A program made the position numbers and the translations under genes. From NCBI GenBank assembly GCA_964477265.1, contig CAYZDJ010000036.1:1-17145 (forward strand): a DNA stretch of 17,145 nt, read 5' to 3'. This document shows positions 1 through 6,482 of the stretch, one piece after another. The notes below the pieces were generated by a model, which ran no database searches, was not told the origin of the DNA, and saw only the letters and a program-made list of their open reading frames with translations. The number at the start of each line of letters is the position of its first letter. Position 1 is the stretch's first letter. This DNA is from CAIVPM01 sp964477265 (GTDB taxonomy: Bacteria > Bacteroidota > Bacteroidia > Chitinophagales > Chitinophagaceae).

Positions 1-70
1 CATCCCAAAGTTTGCCTTCATATTCAGCTCTTAAAAAATCGCCAATTTTAATGTCGTTAAATTTTATCAT
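1..70 (-). CDS. N-terminal fragment of an unidentified protein
   Basis: An ATG on the minus strand at 70 opens a frame with no stop that runs off the left edge. The 23 complete codons read MIKFNDIKIGDFLRAEYEGK followed by LWD. That is a plausible cytosolic N-terminus without a signal peptide, but too short to assign a family. It lies downstream of the ribF terminator and of the 53-bp repeat copy, so it probably has its own promoter, which I cannot place with confidence. The call rests on the clean start and on codon use like that of its neighbours. Confidence 0.5.
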   Translation of the reverse strand, partial: MIKFNDIKIGDFLRAEYEGKLWD

Positions 71-133
71 ATAGCAGTAAATTTTTAGATGATAAATTTA
101 TAAATTATTTCATTTACCAAAACAAATTATTTT

Positions 134-150
134 AAAGTGCTTTGCACTTT
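134..150 (+). repeat. Hairpin preceding 53-bp repeat copy 1
   Basis: A perfect 7-bp stem (AAAGTGC / GCACTTT) with a TTT loop, followed by an AT-rich stretch (151-157). It resembles an intrinsic terminator on the plus strand, but no plus-strand gene lies to its left; the neighbouring gene there runs leftward from 70. It is therefore better read as part of the repeat element that follows at 158. A hairpin with a compensatory pair change stands at the same place before copy 3 (13909-13925). Confidence 0.7.
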
Positions 151-157
151 TTATTTT

Positions 158-210
158 TTATTGTCCAGGCGTTGGTAATTCTATTAAGCTTTAGTGGCGT
201 TGGCACCATT
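158..210 (+). repeat. 53-bp dispersed intergenic repeat, copy 1
   Basis: First of three copies that align without gaps over 53 bases (others at 9997-10049 minus and 13934-13986 plus). All begin TTATTGTCCA and end GGCGTTGGCACCATT, with a more variable middle. By hand count this copy matches copies 2 and 3 at about 41 and 42 of 53 positions. Similarity to copy 3 continues past the core to about 240 (shared ATTTAGCA and AACAAC). There is no coding potential. Function is unknown. Confidence 0.8.
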
Positions 211-220
211 TGAGTTTTGC

Positions 221-253
221 AATTCGATTTAGCACAACAACTATCAACTTTTT
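221..253 (+). repeat. Direct repeat, left copy
   Basis: AATTC, a short spacer, then AGCACAACAACTATCAAC and TTTTT. It matches 421-458, where the second half differs at only two positions over 23 nt. The two copies bracket the palindromic region 254-420. The right copy overlaps the end of ribF. This copy is also the tail of the 53-bp repeat element. Confidence 0.6.
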
Positions 254-263
254 ATGCCTTTTG

Positions 264-343
264 ATCTTCGCCATTGTTGTGTCTTTTGACCAACAATGTT
301 AATTTTTCAATGTTGGTGAAGAACACACAACATTGGCGAAGAT
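264..343. repeat. Long imperfect inverted repeat
   Basis: The arms 264-298 and 308-343 pair as ATCTTCGCCA with TGGCGAAGAT (10 bp), TGTTGTGT with ACACAACA (8 bp) and ACCAACA with TGTTGGT (7 bp), separated by a mismatch and an internal loop, around a 9-nt AT-rich loop. To its right the word G(C/T)GAAGA recurs in degenerate form (316, 336, 348, then GCGAAAG at 364 and CGCAAAG at 373). No gene is seen. It is interpreted as a palindromic intergenic element built from a repeated word. Confidence 0.65.
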
Positions 344-382
344 TTTAGCGAAGACCAACTAGGGCGAAAGAACGCAAAGAAT

Positions 383-414
383 AAAAAAAGTGGTGGGTGA
401 GGACACCCACCACT
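383..414 (-). terminator. Intrinsic terminator downstream of ribF
   Basis: A perfect 11-bp stem, AGTGGTGGGTG / CACCCACCACT, with a 4-nt loop. On the minus strand it is followed directly by a run of T (the A-run at 383-389 on the plus strand). It starts about 35 nt past the ribF stop codon and would end the coaD-ribF transcript. The plus strand has no T-run after the stem, so it is unidirectional. Confidence 0.75.
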
Positions 415-420
415 AGATTG

Positions 421-458
421 AATTCAGTTCTTTTCAGCACAGCAACTATTAACTTTTT
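421..458 (+). repeat. Direct repeat, right copy, overlapping the ribF end
   Basis: AATTC, then AGCACAGCAACTATTAAC and TTTTT: the partner of 221-253. Bases 449-458 are the last codons and stop of ribF, so the repeat crosses the gene boundary. This suggests either a duplication of the gene end during insertion of 254-420, or a partial copy of the dispersed repeat's tail. Confidence 0.55.
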
Positions 459-1402
459 GCTGTTAATTTTAAGCTTTCTATACAATCATTTTTATCAATA
501 GCCAATTGTTCTTTTAGTGCTTCAAGCCCAGGCAAATTCATATCACCACGAATATAGCTCACCACTTCTACACGCATTGTTTCATCATAAATATCATCAT
601 CAAAATCAAAAATATTCACTTCAATTACTCTACGTTTTCCATTAACAACTGGTCTGCTGCCAATGTACATCATACCACCAAAATTTTGGCCACTATATTT
701 GTCATTTTTAACACAAACCTTTACTGCATACACTCCATCTCCTGGCACCAGTTTATCTTCATTATTAATTTGAATATTGGCAGTTGGGTAACCAATTGTT
801 CTACCAATCTGGTCTCCTTTTATAATGACTCCTTCAAAAAAATAATTATAGCCAAGCAATTCTTTTGCAACCACAATATCCTGATGCAGCAAGGCTTTTC
901 TAACCCTTGTGCTGCTTACTGCACTTTGCTGCAACACTTGCTTTGGAATTTCTTTTACTGTAAAACCCAGCCTATTTCCATACTCTTCAAGCAATTCATA
1001 ATTACCTTTTCTTCCTTTACCAAAATGATGATCGTAACCAATAATTAAAGTGTGTGGCAGGATTTTTTTATATAAAAAATTGGTTACATATTCATCTGCA
1101 AGCAAGTTGCTAAACTCATCATCAAAAGGAATAACAACCAAATGATTAATATTTTCCTGTGTAAGCAATGCAATTTTTTCATCAAGCGTTGTCAATAATT
1201 TTACACCACTTGTATCGCCTACAATATTGCGTGGATGTGGGTGAAACGTAATAACCACAGTTTCTCCAGCAATTGTAGCAGCTTCGGTTTTTAATTGTTC
1301 CAGTATTTTTTTATGACCAGTATGTACACCATCAAAAGTGCCAATAGTTACAACAGCATTTTTAAATTGAGGAAGGTTATTTATGTTATAATGAATGTTC
1401 AT
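449..1402 (-). CDS. ribF: Bifunctional riboflavin kinase / FMN adenylyltransferase
   Basis: Makes FMN from riboflavin and then FAD from FMN, using ATP, in the cytosol. The 317-residue length is normal for bacterial RibF. The N-terminal adenylyltransferase half carries the nucleotidyltransferase signature GTFDGVHTGH (residues 21-30) and SSTRVRKAL (163-171), which corresponds to the ISSTxxR motif. The C-terminal riboflavin-kinase half begins at about residue 190 with GVIIKGDQIGRTIGYPTANI, containing the conserved GRTIGYPTAN. The ATG at 1402 gives a standard N-terminus. It lies 91 bp downstream of coaD on the same strand, separated by a palindromic spacer, and is followed by a strong terminator at 383-414. 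The last codons coincide with a short direct repeat also present at 221-253, so the extreme C-terminus may have been shaped by a repeat insertion. Confidence 0.96.
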   Translation of the reverse strand: MNIHYNINNLPQFKNAVVTIGTFDGVHTGHKKILEQLKTEAATIAGETVVITFHPHPRNIVGDTSGVKLLTTLDEKIALLTQENINHLVVIPFDDEFSNLLADEYVTNFLYKKILPHTLIIGYDHHFGKGRKGNYELLEEYGNRLGFTVKEIPKQVLQQSAVSSTRVRKALLHQDIVVAKELLGYNYFFEGVIIKGDQIGRTIGYPTANIQINNEDKLVPGDGVYAVKVCVKNDKYSGQNFGGMMYIGSRPVVNGKRRVIEVNIFDFDDDIYDETMRVEVVSYIRGDMNLPGLEALKEQLAIDKNDCIESLKLTAKS

Positions 1403-1415
1403 TTTGTTTTTTGTT

Positions 1416-1486
1416 TCTCGCAGATAACATTGATATCACAGAAAAACACAAAAGCTTTACAAAATAAATCTGTGTTATCTGTGAGA
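1416..1486. repeat. Palindromic spacer between coaD and ribF
   Basis: The arms TCTCGCAGATAACA (1416-1429) and TGTTATCTGTGAGA (1473-1486) pair over 14 positions with one G:U. Inner words TCACAGA and TCTGTG repeat the same theme. The hairpin is followed by a T-run on the plus strand only (1489-1495), whereas both flanking genes are on the minus strand, so it is not an ordinary terminator for coaD. It fills almost the whole 91-bp gap and is interpreted as a word-repeat palindromic element. Confidence 0.65.
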
Positions 1487-1493
1487 GATTTTT

Positions 1494-1955
1494 TTATAAA
1501 GAATTTGCAACTACATCGTGTAAAAATGGGCTTGCATTGCCTCCATTTTTTATAATGTCTCTTACAATAGTTGATGCAACTGAAGTGTATTTAGGTTCGC
1601 CTGTTAAAAAAATAGTTTCAATATGTTTGTCTAAGGTTCTGTTGGCATCTGCAATGGTTTTTTCATATTCAAAATCTGCAACATACCTTATACCACGCAG
1701 TATAAACCTTGCTCCAATTTTCTGGCAAAAATGTACTGTTAATCCATCATATACTTCACAAGTTACCTTCTCTTCATCCTTATAAATTTGCTTTACCCAC
1801 TCAATTCTTTGCTCTGCACTAAACATAGGGCTTTTACTGCTATTAGCACCAATGCCTACAACAATTTTATCAAACAAAGGCAAAGCTCTGTTTATAATAT
1901 CAATATGCCCAAGTGTAATAGGGTCAAAGGTTCCAGGAAATAAACAAACTCTCAT
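1494..1955 (-). CDS. coaD: Phosphopantetheine adenylyltransferase
   Basis: Penultimate step of coenzyme A synthesis: 4'-phosphopantetheine plus ATP gives dephospho-CoA. The 153 residues match the usual ~160. The class signature is clear: FPGTFDPITLGH at residues 6-17 (the TxGH nucleotide-binding motif), RGIR at 87-90 and STIVRD at 128-133 (the ISSTxVR element that closes over the triphosphate). The start ATG at 1955 gives MRVCLFPGTFDP, the family's normal N-terminus. It follows the LutA-like gene after 23 bp and precedes ribF, so two cofactor-synthesis genes (CoA and FAD) are transcribed together. The stop codon is immediately next to the 1416-1486 palindrome. Confidence 0.96.
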   Translation of the reverse strand: MRVCLFPGTFDPITLGHIDIINRALPLFDKIVVGIGANSSKSPMFSAEQRIEWVKQIYKDEEKVTCEVYDGLTVHFCQKIGARFILRGIRYVADFEYEKTIADANRTLDKHIETIFLTGEPKYTSVASTIVRDIIKNGGNASPFLHDVVANSL

Positions 1956-1962
1956 ATTTATG

Positions 1963-1988
1963 ATGTACGATTTTAGATTTACGATTTA
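1963..1988. repeat. Short direct word repeat at the gene junction
   Basis: ATGTACGATTTT and ATTTACGATTTA occur in tandem (1963-1974 and 1977-1988), 14 bp apart. They cover the whole gap between coaD and the LutA-like gene and the latter's stop codon. It is small, but it is the same kind of degenerate word repetition seen at other junctions here. Confidence 0.45.
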
Positions 1989-2701
1989 TCCATTGCCAAC
2001 ACATCTGCCAAATGCAAAACCTTTAAGCCACTTTGCTTATGCTTTATGCAACCATCAATATGCATTAAACAACTCATATCTGTACTAACAATATATTCAG
2101 CCTGTGTTTCGGTTGCATTAGCTATTTTTTGATCACCCATAGCAACACTTATTGGCTCAAATTTTACAGCAAATGTGCCACCAAAACCACAGCAGGTTTC
2201 ATTGTCATTCATTTCAATCAACTCAAGTCCTTTTACATTTGCTAATAGTTTTCTTGGATCTTGCTTTAAGCCACATTCACGCAAGGCAGCACAACTATCA
2301 TGATAAGTAACTTTAGCATTAAAACTTGCATTTACATTTTCTACTTTCAACACGTTTACCAAAAAATCGCTTAGCTCAAATATTCGTTTACTAATTAATT
2401 CAACTTTAGCAAGTGTGTTGGTATTTTCGTAAATTTTTTTATAGTAATTTTTTACAAAACCCACACAGCTTGCACTGGGTGCAACTATATAATCTGTACC
2501 ACTAAAATCCTTGATAAATTTATCGCAAACATCTTTGGCTTCTCCCCAAAAACCAGCATTAAATGCAGGTTGCCCACAACATGTTTGATTGGGATTATAA
2601 GATACTTTGCAACCTGCTTTCTCCAATACTTTAACCATATTAAAAGCAACATTTGGATAAAGCTGGTCTATAAAGCAAGGCACAAAAATTTGAACATTCA
2701 T
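1979..2701 (-). CDS. (Fe-S)-binding CCG-domain protein, LutA-like
   Basis: A 240-residue protein with two cysteine-rich CCG domains: CCGQPAFNAG at 41-50 and CCGFGGTFAV at 170-179. Further conserved cysteines lie at 79 (PSASC), 137 (YHDSC) and 211 (DMSCLMH). This matches LutA of the LutABC L-lactate oxidation complex and the related GlpC/HdrB subunits, where such residues bind an Fe-S cluster and pass electrons. LutB and LutC partners, expected next to LutA, are not in this window; neighbours are a TPR protein upstream and coaD downstream. The lactate role is therefore only inferred from family. No signal or membrane segment is seen, so it is probably cytosolic or attached to a complex. Its last codons overlap a short word repeat (1963-1988). 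Confidence 0.85.
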   Translation of the reverse strand: MNVQIFVPCFIDQLYPNVAFNMVKVLEKAGCKVSYNPNQTCCGQPAFNAGFWGEAKDVCDKFIKDFSGTDYIVAPSASCVGFVKNYYKKIYENTNTLAKVELISKRIFELSDFLVNVLKVENVNASFNAKVTYHDSCAALRECGLKQDPRKLLANVKGLELIEMNDNETCCGFGGTFAVKFEPISVAMGDQKIANATETQAEYIVSTDMSCLMHIDGCIKHKQSGLKVLHLADVLAMDKS

Positions 2702-2744
2702 TGTAGCAGTTTAATAATTTGCAATGTTATAATGTTTACAAATG

Positions 2745-2774
2745 TAAAAGGCATCCTTTACAGAATGCCTTTTA
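2745..2774 (-). terminator. Terminator-like hairpin after the TPR gene
   Basis: A perfect 10-bp stem, TAAAAGGCAT / ATGCCTTTTA, with a 10-nt loop, 24 bp past the TPR stop codon. On the minus strand the stem ends in TTTTA and continues ACATTTG, an acceptable U-rich tail. The plus-strand side is also AT-rich, so it could work either way, but only minus-strand genes flank it. If active, the LutA-like, coaD and ribF genes need their own promoter within 2702-2744, where I see no convincing TAnnTTTG. Confidence 0.55.
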
Positions 2775-2797
2775 TAAAAATTTTATTTTACTTAGAA

Positions 2798-3469
2798 TTA
2801 GTTTACGCTTAAATCATTTTTTTCAATACTTAAACGATAAATAAATTTATCAATTTCGTTTTGCTTGTATTTAGGAAACTTCTCTTTAGCTTCTTTATAC
2901 ATATCTAAAGCTTCTTTGTTTTTATTCATTGTTTCAAGCAACTGACCAGCACGCCATAAATATTCTCCACCAGTTTGGTCGTCTGCACTATTTGCAGTTG
3001 CTGCTTTTTTGTAGTAATTAATGGCATCGTCTTTTTTATTTAACTCGCTATAAGCATCTGCCAAAGCACCATAAGCAACCATTTGCAATGCAGCAGAATT
3101 AGACGAGAAATCTTTCAAATTATCAACTGCCTTTTGAAAATCCTTTAAGTTTAAATAACAAAGACCAGCGTATCCTTTTGCAAGTTTACCAGCATCTGTT
3201 CCACTATGATTTTTCATAATATATAAAAAACCTTTATCTTTTCCGTTACCATTTAAAGCTAAATTGAAACTATCTTTTGCAAAATAATCTTCAGCAACAA
3301 ACATAGCTTCCTGTGCTTTTGTTTCAGCACCTTTTGCATACCATTTATATGCATATAAACCACCAACAAGCACTACAACAACACCCAATGCTATAAATAT
3401 TTTCTTTTGATTTGTTTTCCAAAAACCTTCAGCTTTCAATAAAAAATCTTGTTCTAAATTTTCTGCCAT
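2798..3469 (-). CDS. Membrane-anchored tetratricopeptide-repeat protein
   Basis: A 223-residue protein with a short basic cytosolic N-terminus (KTNQKK), one transmembrane segment at about residues 23-42 (IFIALGVVVVLVGGLYAY) and a helical TPR region from about 55 to the end. Repeat-like helices include KLAKGYAGLCYLNLKDFQKA, VAYGALADAYSELNKKDDAI and YLWRAGQLLETMNKNKEAL. The topology suggests a TPR domain outside the inner membrane that binds partner proteins, like the YfgM family, but no specific partner can be named. It lies 79 bp downstream of pdhA on the same strand and is followed by a hairpin at 2745-2774. Confident on the domains, not on the role. Confidence 0.85.
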   Translation of the reverse strand: MAENLEQDFLLKAEGFWKTNQKKIFIALGVVVVLVGGLYAYKWYAKGAETKAQEAMFVAEDYFAKDSFNLALNGNGKDKGFLYIMKNHSGTDAGKLAKGYAGLCYLNLKDFQKAVDNLKDFSSNSAALQMVAYGALADAYSELNKKDDAINYYKKAATANSADDQTGGEYLWRAGQLLETMNKNKEALDMYKEAKEKFPKYKQNEIDKFIYRLSIEKNDLSVN

Positions 3470-3510
3470 TTTATTTAAATTTCTAATTTATAATTTTATA
3501 TTTCTTTTTT

Positions 3511-3546
3511 AAGTTAATGACTAATGACTTCCTGACTTACCAACTT
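3511..3546. repeat. Degenerate TGACT word repeat after pdhA
   Basis: The plus-strand words TTAATGACT, AATGACTT, CCTGACTTA and CCAACTTTC follow each other with a period of 7-9 nt and stop just before the pdhA stop codon at 3549. It is weaker than the CGnnAGTT arrays but has the same appearance: a short word reiterated with drift in a gap between co-directional genes. Confidence 0.35.
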
Positions 3547-3548
3547 TC

Positions 3549-4544
3549 TTAATCTACAATAAATTCATAATTGCTATCAACATACACATCCTTCAATACT
3601 TCATCATCATTTGGCAATGGACTTTCTTCAGCAAATTTTACACTCTCTTCAACAATTACATTTATTTTAGCATCAATAGCATCAAGCTCTTCCTGTGTAG
3701 CAAAACTATTTGCCAATATTGTCTCAGCAACTTGCGTAATTGGGTCTTTTGCTTTGTATTCTTCAACTTCTTCCTTGCTTCTGTATTTTTGTGGATCGCT
3801 AATAGAATGCCCTTTGTAACGATAAGTTTTCATTTCCAATAAAGTTGGACCATCGCCTTCTCTTGCACGTTTTACAGCCCTTGCCACACTTTCATGCACA
3901 GCTTCTGCACTCATTCCATCAACCTTATCTCCTGGCATATCATAAGCATCTGCAAGTTTATAAATATCAATTACATTACTTGTTCTTTCAATTGAAGTAC
4001 CCATTGCGTAGCCATTATTTTCACAAATAAAAACTACAGGCAACTTCCACAACATAGCAAGGTTAAAGGTTTCATGCAACATTCCCTGACGTGCAGCCCC
4101 ATCACCAAAATAACACAAACACACATTATCTGTACCTCTGTACTTTTCAGCAAAAGCCAATCCTGCACCAGTTCCTATTTGTGCACCAACCAATCCATGC
4201 CCACCAAAAAATTTATTTTCAATATCAAAAAAATGCATACTACCACCTTTTCCTTTTGCACAACCAGTTGCTTTACCATACAGTTCAGCCATACAAGCAT
4301 TGGCACTAGTGCCTTTTGCCAAAGCTAAACCATGGTCTCTATAACCAGTAATGAAAGGATCATCATGATTAGTAGCAGTCATGCAGCCAGCAGCAATAGC
4401 TTCCTGCCCTATATAGGCATGAAAAAAGCCACGTATTTTACCTGCCATTTTATACATTTCCTCAGCTTTTAATTCAAACTGACGAATAAGTTGCATTAAC
4501 TCATACCAGTATAAGTATGTTTCTTTTGAAAATTTTGTAGGCAC
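3549..4544 (-). CDS. pdhA: Pyruvate dehydrogenase E1 component, alpha subunit
   Basis: Thiamine-diphosphate-dependent subunit that decarboxylates pyruvate in the pyruvate dehydrogenase complex, feeding acetyl-CoA to the TCA cycle. The 331 residues match the alpha chain of alpha2-beta2 type E1. The TPP-binding motif is GDGAARQG (147-154) through ENN (175-177). The conserved loop YRYKGHSISDP lies at 241-251, and FHAYIGQEAI at 41-50 and the GSMHFFD region around 101-107 are typical of the family. The E1 beta gene is not adjacent here, as is common in Bacteroidota. The start ATG at 4544 sits just downstream of a good TAnnTTTG element (4565-4572), so this is probably the first gene of its transcript. 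It diverges from hldD. A related 2-oxoacid E1 alpha is possible but less likely. Confidence 0.93.
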   Translation of the reverse strand: MPTKFSKETYLYWYELMQLIRQFELKAEEMYKMAGKIRGFFHAYIGQEAIAAGCMTATNHDDPFITGYRDHGLALAKGTSANACMAELYGKATGCAKGKGGSMHFFDIENKFFGGHGLVGAQIGTGAGLAFAEKYRGTDNVCLCYFGDGAARQGMLHETFNLAMLWKLPVVFICENNGYAMGTSIERTSNVIDIYKLADAYDMPGDKVDGMSAEAVHESVARAVKRAREGDGPTLLEMKTYRYKGHSISDPQKYRSKEEVEEYKAKDPITQVAETILANSFATQEELDAIDAKINVIVEESVKFAEESPLPNDDEVLKDVYVDSNYEFIVD

Positions 4545-4564
4545 TGCTTAATTTTTTCGAGGGG

Positions 4565-4572
4565 CAAATATA
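4565..4572 (-). promoter_or_regulatory. Bacteroidota -7 element upstream of pdhA
   Basis: The minus strand reads TATATTTG, an exact match to the TAnnTTTG -7 consensus, 20 bp before the pdhA ATG. No clear TTG -33 box lies at the expected distance, so the assignment rests on the -7 match and its position in a divergent intergenic region. Confidence 0.5.
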
Positions 4573-4639
4573 GGGGAATAATGATTTTAGGATAAAATTG
4601 GAAAGAAATCGTTACCAACCGGTTCGGCATAATTCATTT

Positions 4640-4647
4640 TAATTTGC
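4640..4647 (+). promoter_or_regulatory. Possible -7 element upstream of hldD
   Basis: TAATTTGC lies 16 bp before the hldD ATG and resembles TAnnTTTG with one spacer base missing. No -33 box is visible. An AACCGGTT palindrome at 4617-4624 lies just upstream. Weak support beyond position. Confidence 0.3.
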
Positions 4648-4663
4648 AAAAATTTAAAGTAAG

Positions 4664-5674
4664 ATGAATAAAAATGCTACAATTATTGTAACTGGTGCAG
4701 CAGGGTTTATAGGTAGTTGTATGGTACAATATCTTAATGATAATGGATACAATAACATTATTATGGTTGATGATTTTGGTGTGGAAGAAAAACGTGAAAA
4801 CTGGACAAATAAAGAATATATTGATATTGTTGAGAGGATAAGTTTATTTGATTGGCTGCAAAGGCATGAAACAAAAGTTGATTGCTTTATACATTTAGGA
4901 GCAAGAACTGATACAACTGAATTTAATTATGCCATTCACGAAGAACTTAATGTGGAATACAGTAAAAAAGTTTGGCATTATTGTGTTGATAATAGTATTC
5001 CCTTAATTTATGCCTCAAGTGCTGCAACCTATGGTAGTGGCGAGTTTGGCTATGATGATGACCATGATTTGCCATTTAAGCTAGAGCCATTGAATCCTTA
5101 TGGTGTTAGCAAAAATGAATTTGATAAATGGGTGTTAAATCAGGTTGTAGTTCCTCCATTTTGGGCAGGTTTAAAATTTTTTAATGTATATGGTCCTAAT
5201 GAGTATCATAAAGGAAGAATGGCAAGCGTAATCTGGCATTCATTTAATCAGATTAAAAAAACTGGATTTGTAAAATTGTTTAAAAGCCACAGACCAGATT
5301 TTGAAGATGGCAAACAATTGCGTGATTTTATTTATGTAAAAGATTTGATTAGTGTTATTTTATGGATGACAGAGAAAACATATGATACAGTTACAATTAA
5401 CTCACAATTAAATAATGGTCTATATAATTTGGGCACTGGTACAGCAAGAAGTTTTGATGATTTGGTAAAAGCAACTTTTGCTGGGCTTGATTTACAACCA
5501 AAAATTGAATACATTGATATGCCTTTGGACATCAGAGATAAGTATCAATATTTTACTGAAGCTAATATGCAAAAGCTTAGGGATGCAGGCTATGACAAAC
5601 CATTTTATAGCTTGGAAGAAGGCGTTGGGGATTATGTAAGAAACTATCTTAATAAAGGTTTGAAAAAATACTAA
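4664..5674 (+). CDS. hldD: ADP-L-glycero-D-manno-heptose 6-epimerase
   Basis: Last step of heptose precursor synthesis for lipopolysaccharide: epimerises ADP-D-glycero- to ADP-L-glycero-manno-heptose in the cytosol. It is a 336-residue NAD(P)-dependent extended short-chain dehydrogenase. The Rossmann motif GAAGFIG is at 11-17, and catalytic Y146 and K150 lie in NPYGVSKNEFDKW. The segment SSAATYGSGEFGYDDD (118-133) and the substrate loop FFNVYGPNEYHKGRMASV are characteristic of HldD/RfaD rather than UDP-galactose epimerases. The start is fixed by the Rossmann strand close to the ATG. proC begins 2 bp after the stop codon, so the two are co-transcribed although functionally unrelated. Confidence 0.93.
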   Translation: MNKNATIIVTGAAGFIGSCMVQYLNDNGYNNIIMVDDFGVEEKRENWTNKEYIDIVERISLFDWLQRHETKVDCFIHLGARTDTTEFNYAIHEELNVEYSKKVWHYCVDNSIPLIYASSAATYGSGEFGYDDDHDLPFKLEPLNPYGVSKNEFDKWVLNQVVVPPFWAGLKFFNVYGPNEYHKGRMASVIWHSFNQIKKTGFVKLFKSHRPDFEDGKQLRDFIYVKDLISVILWMTEKTYDTVTINSQLNNGLYNLGTGTARSFDDLVKATFAGLDLQPKIEYIDMPLDIRDKYQYFTEANMQKLRDAGYDKPFYSLEEGVGDYVRNYLNKGLKKY

Positions 5675-5676
5675 AA

Positions 5677-6477
5677 ATGCAAAATAAAATAGCAATTATT
5701 GGTGGTGGAAATTTAGGCTCTGCAATTGCAGAAGGTTTGATAGCAGCCAATTTCACGCAACCACAAAACATAATAGTTACTAAAAGAAATGTTTCGACTT
5801 TAAATTCCTTGAAAGAAAAAGGTGTAGTTGTAACAAGTAATAATGAAGAGGCAATAGCACTGGCAAATTATATTATTCTTGCTGTAAAACCTTTTCAGAT
5901 AAAAGAAATTTTAGAGCAGCTAAAACCTAATTTAAATGCTAAGCAACATACTTTAGTAAGTGTAATTACTGGTATTTGGATAAAAGATATTGAGGAAGTT
6001 GTTGGGAAAGATTTTACAATTTTCAGGGCAATGCCAAACACAGCAATTGCCATACAACAAAGTATGACTTGCATTTGCAGTGCCAATGCAAATGAGTCAC
6101 AAATCAATTTTACATTAAACCTGTTTAACCAGCTTGGCAAATCTGTTATTATTGAAGAAAAACTTATGGATGCTGCTACAGTGCTTGCTGCTTGTGGAAC
6201 TGCTTATGCAATGCGTTTTATAAGGGCTAATATCCAAGGTGGAATTGAGATTGGTTTTTCTGCACAGGTTGCTTCATTAATTGCTGCACAAACTGTAAAA
6301 GGTGCAGCAGAATTATTGTTACAACGCAACACACATCCTGAACAAGAGATTGATAAAGTAACTACACCAAAAGGCTGCACCATTGCAGGTTTGAATGAAA
6401 TGGAACATCAGGGCTTTAGTTCATCTTTAATACGTGGTGTTGTAACAAGTTATAAAAAAATTACAGAAGGGATGTAG
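5677..6477 (+). CDS. proC: Pyrroline-5-carboxylate reductase
   Basis: Final step of proline synthesis: NAD(P)H reduction of pyrroline-5-carboxylate. The 266 residues match the family. The N-terminal dinucleotide-binding motif is IIGGGNLGSAIAEG (7-20); AVKPFQ and the FRAMPNTAIAIQQSMT strand-loop are the family's conserved central motifs. The C-terminal dimerisation and active-site segment ends with TTPKGCTIAGLNEME, where most homologues have TSPGGTT. The ATG lies 2 bp after the hldD stop, indicating translational coupling. Its stop codon is 5 bp from that of the convergent amylase gene, leaving no room for a terminator between them, so the 3' ends of the two transcripts probably overlap. Confidence 0.95.
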   Translation: MQNKIAIIGGGNLGSAIAEGLIAANFTQPQNIIVTKRNVSTLNSLKEKGVVVTSNNEEAIALANYIILAVKPFQIKEILEQLKPNLNAKQHTLVSVITGIWIKDIEEVVGKDFTIFRAMPNTAIAIQQSMTCICSANANESQINFTLNLFNQLGKSVIIEEKLMDAATVLAACGTAYAMRFIRANIQGGIEIGFSAQVASLIAAQTVKGAAELLLQRNTHPEQEIDKVTTPKGCTIAGLNEMEHQGFSSSLIRGVVTSYKKITEGM

Positions 6478-6482
6478 AATAT

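Noticed and set aside
134..150. Simple intrinsic terminator
   Set aside because: No plus-strand gene lies upstream; the hairpin recurs in front of another copy of the 53-bp repeat, so it belongs to that element.
383..414. Terminator acting on the plus strand
   Set aside because: No T-run follows the stem on that strand and no plus-strand gene precedes it.
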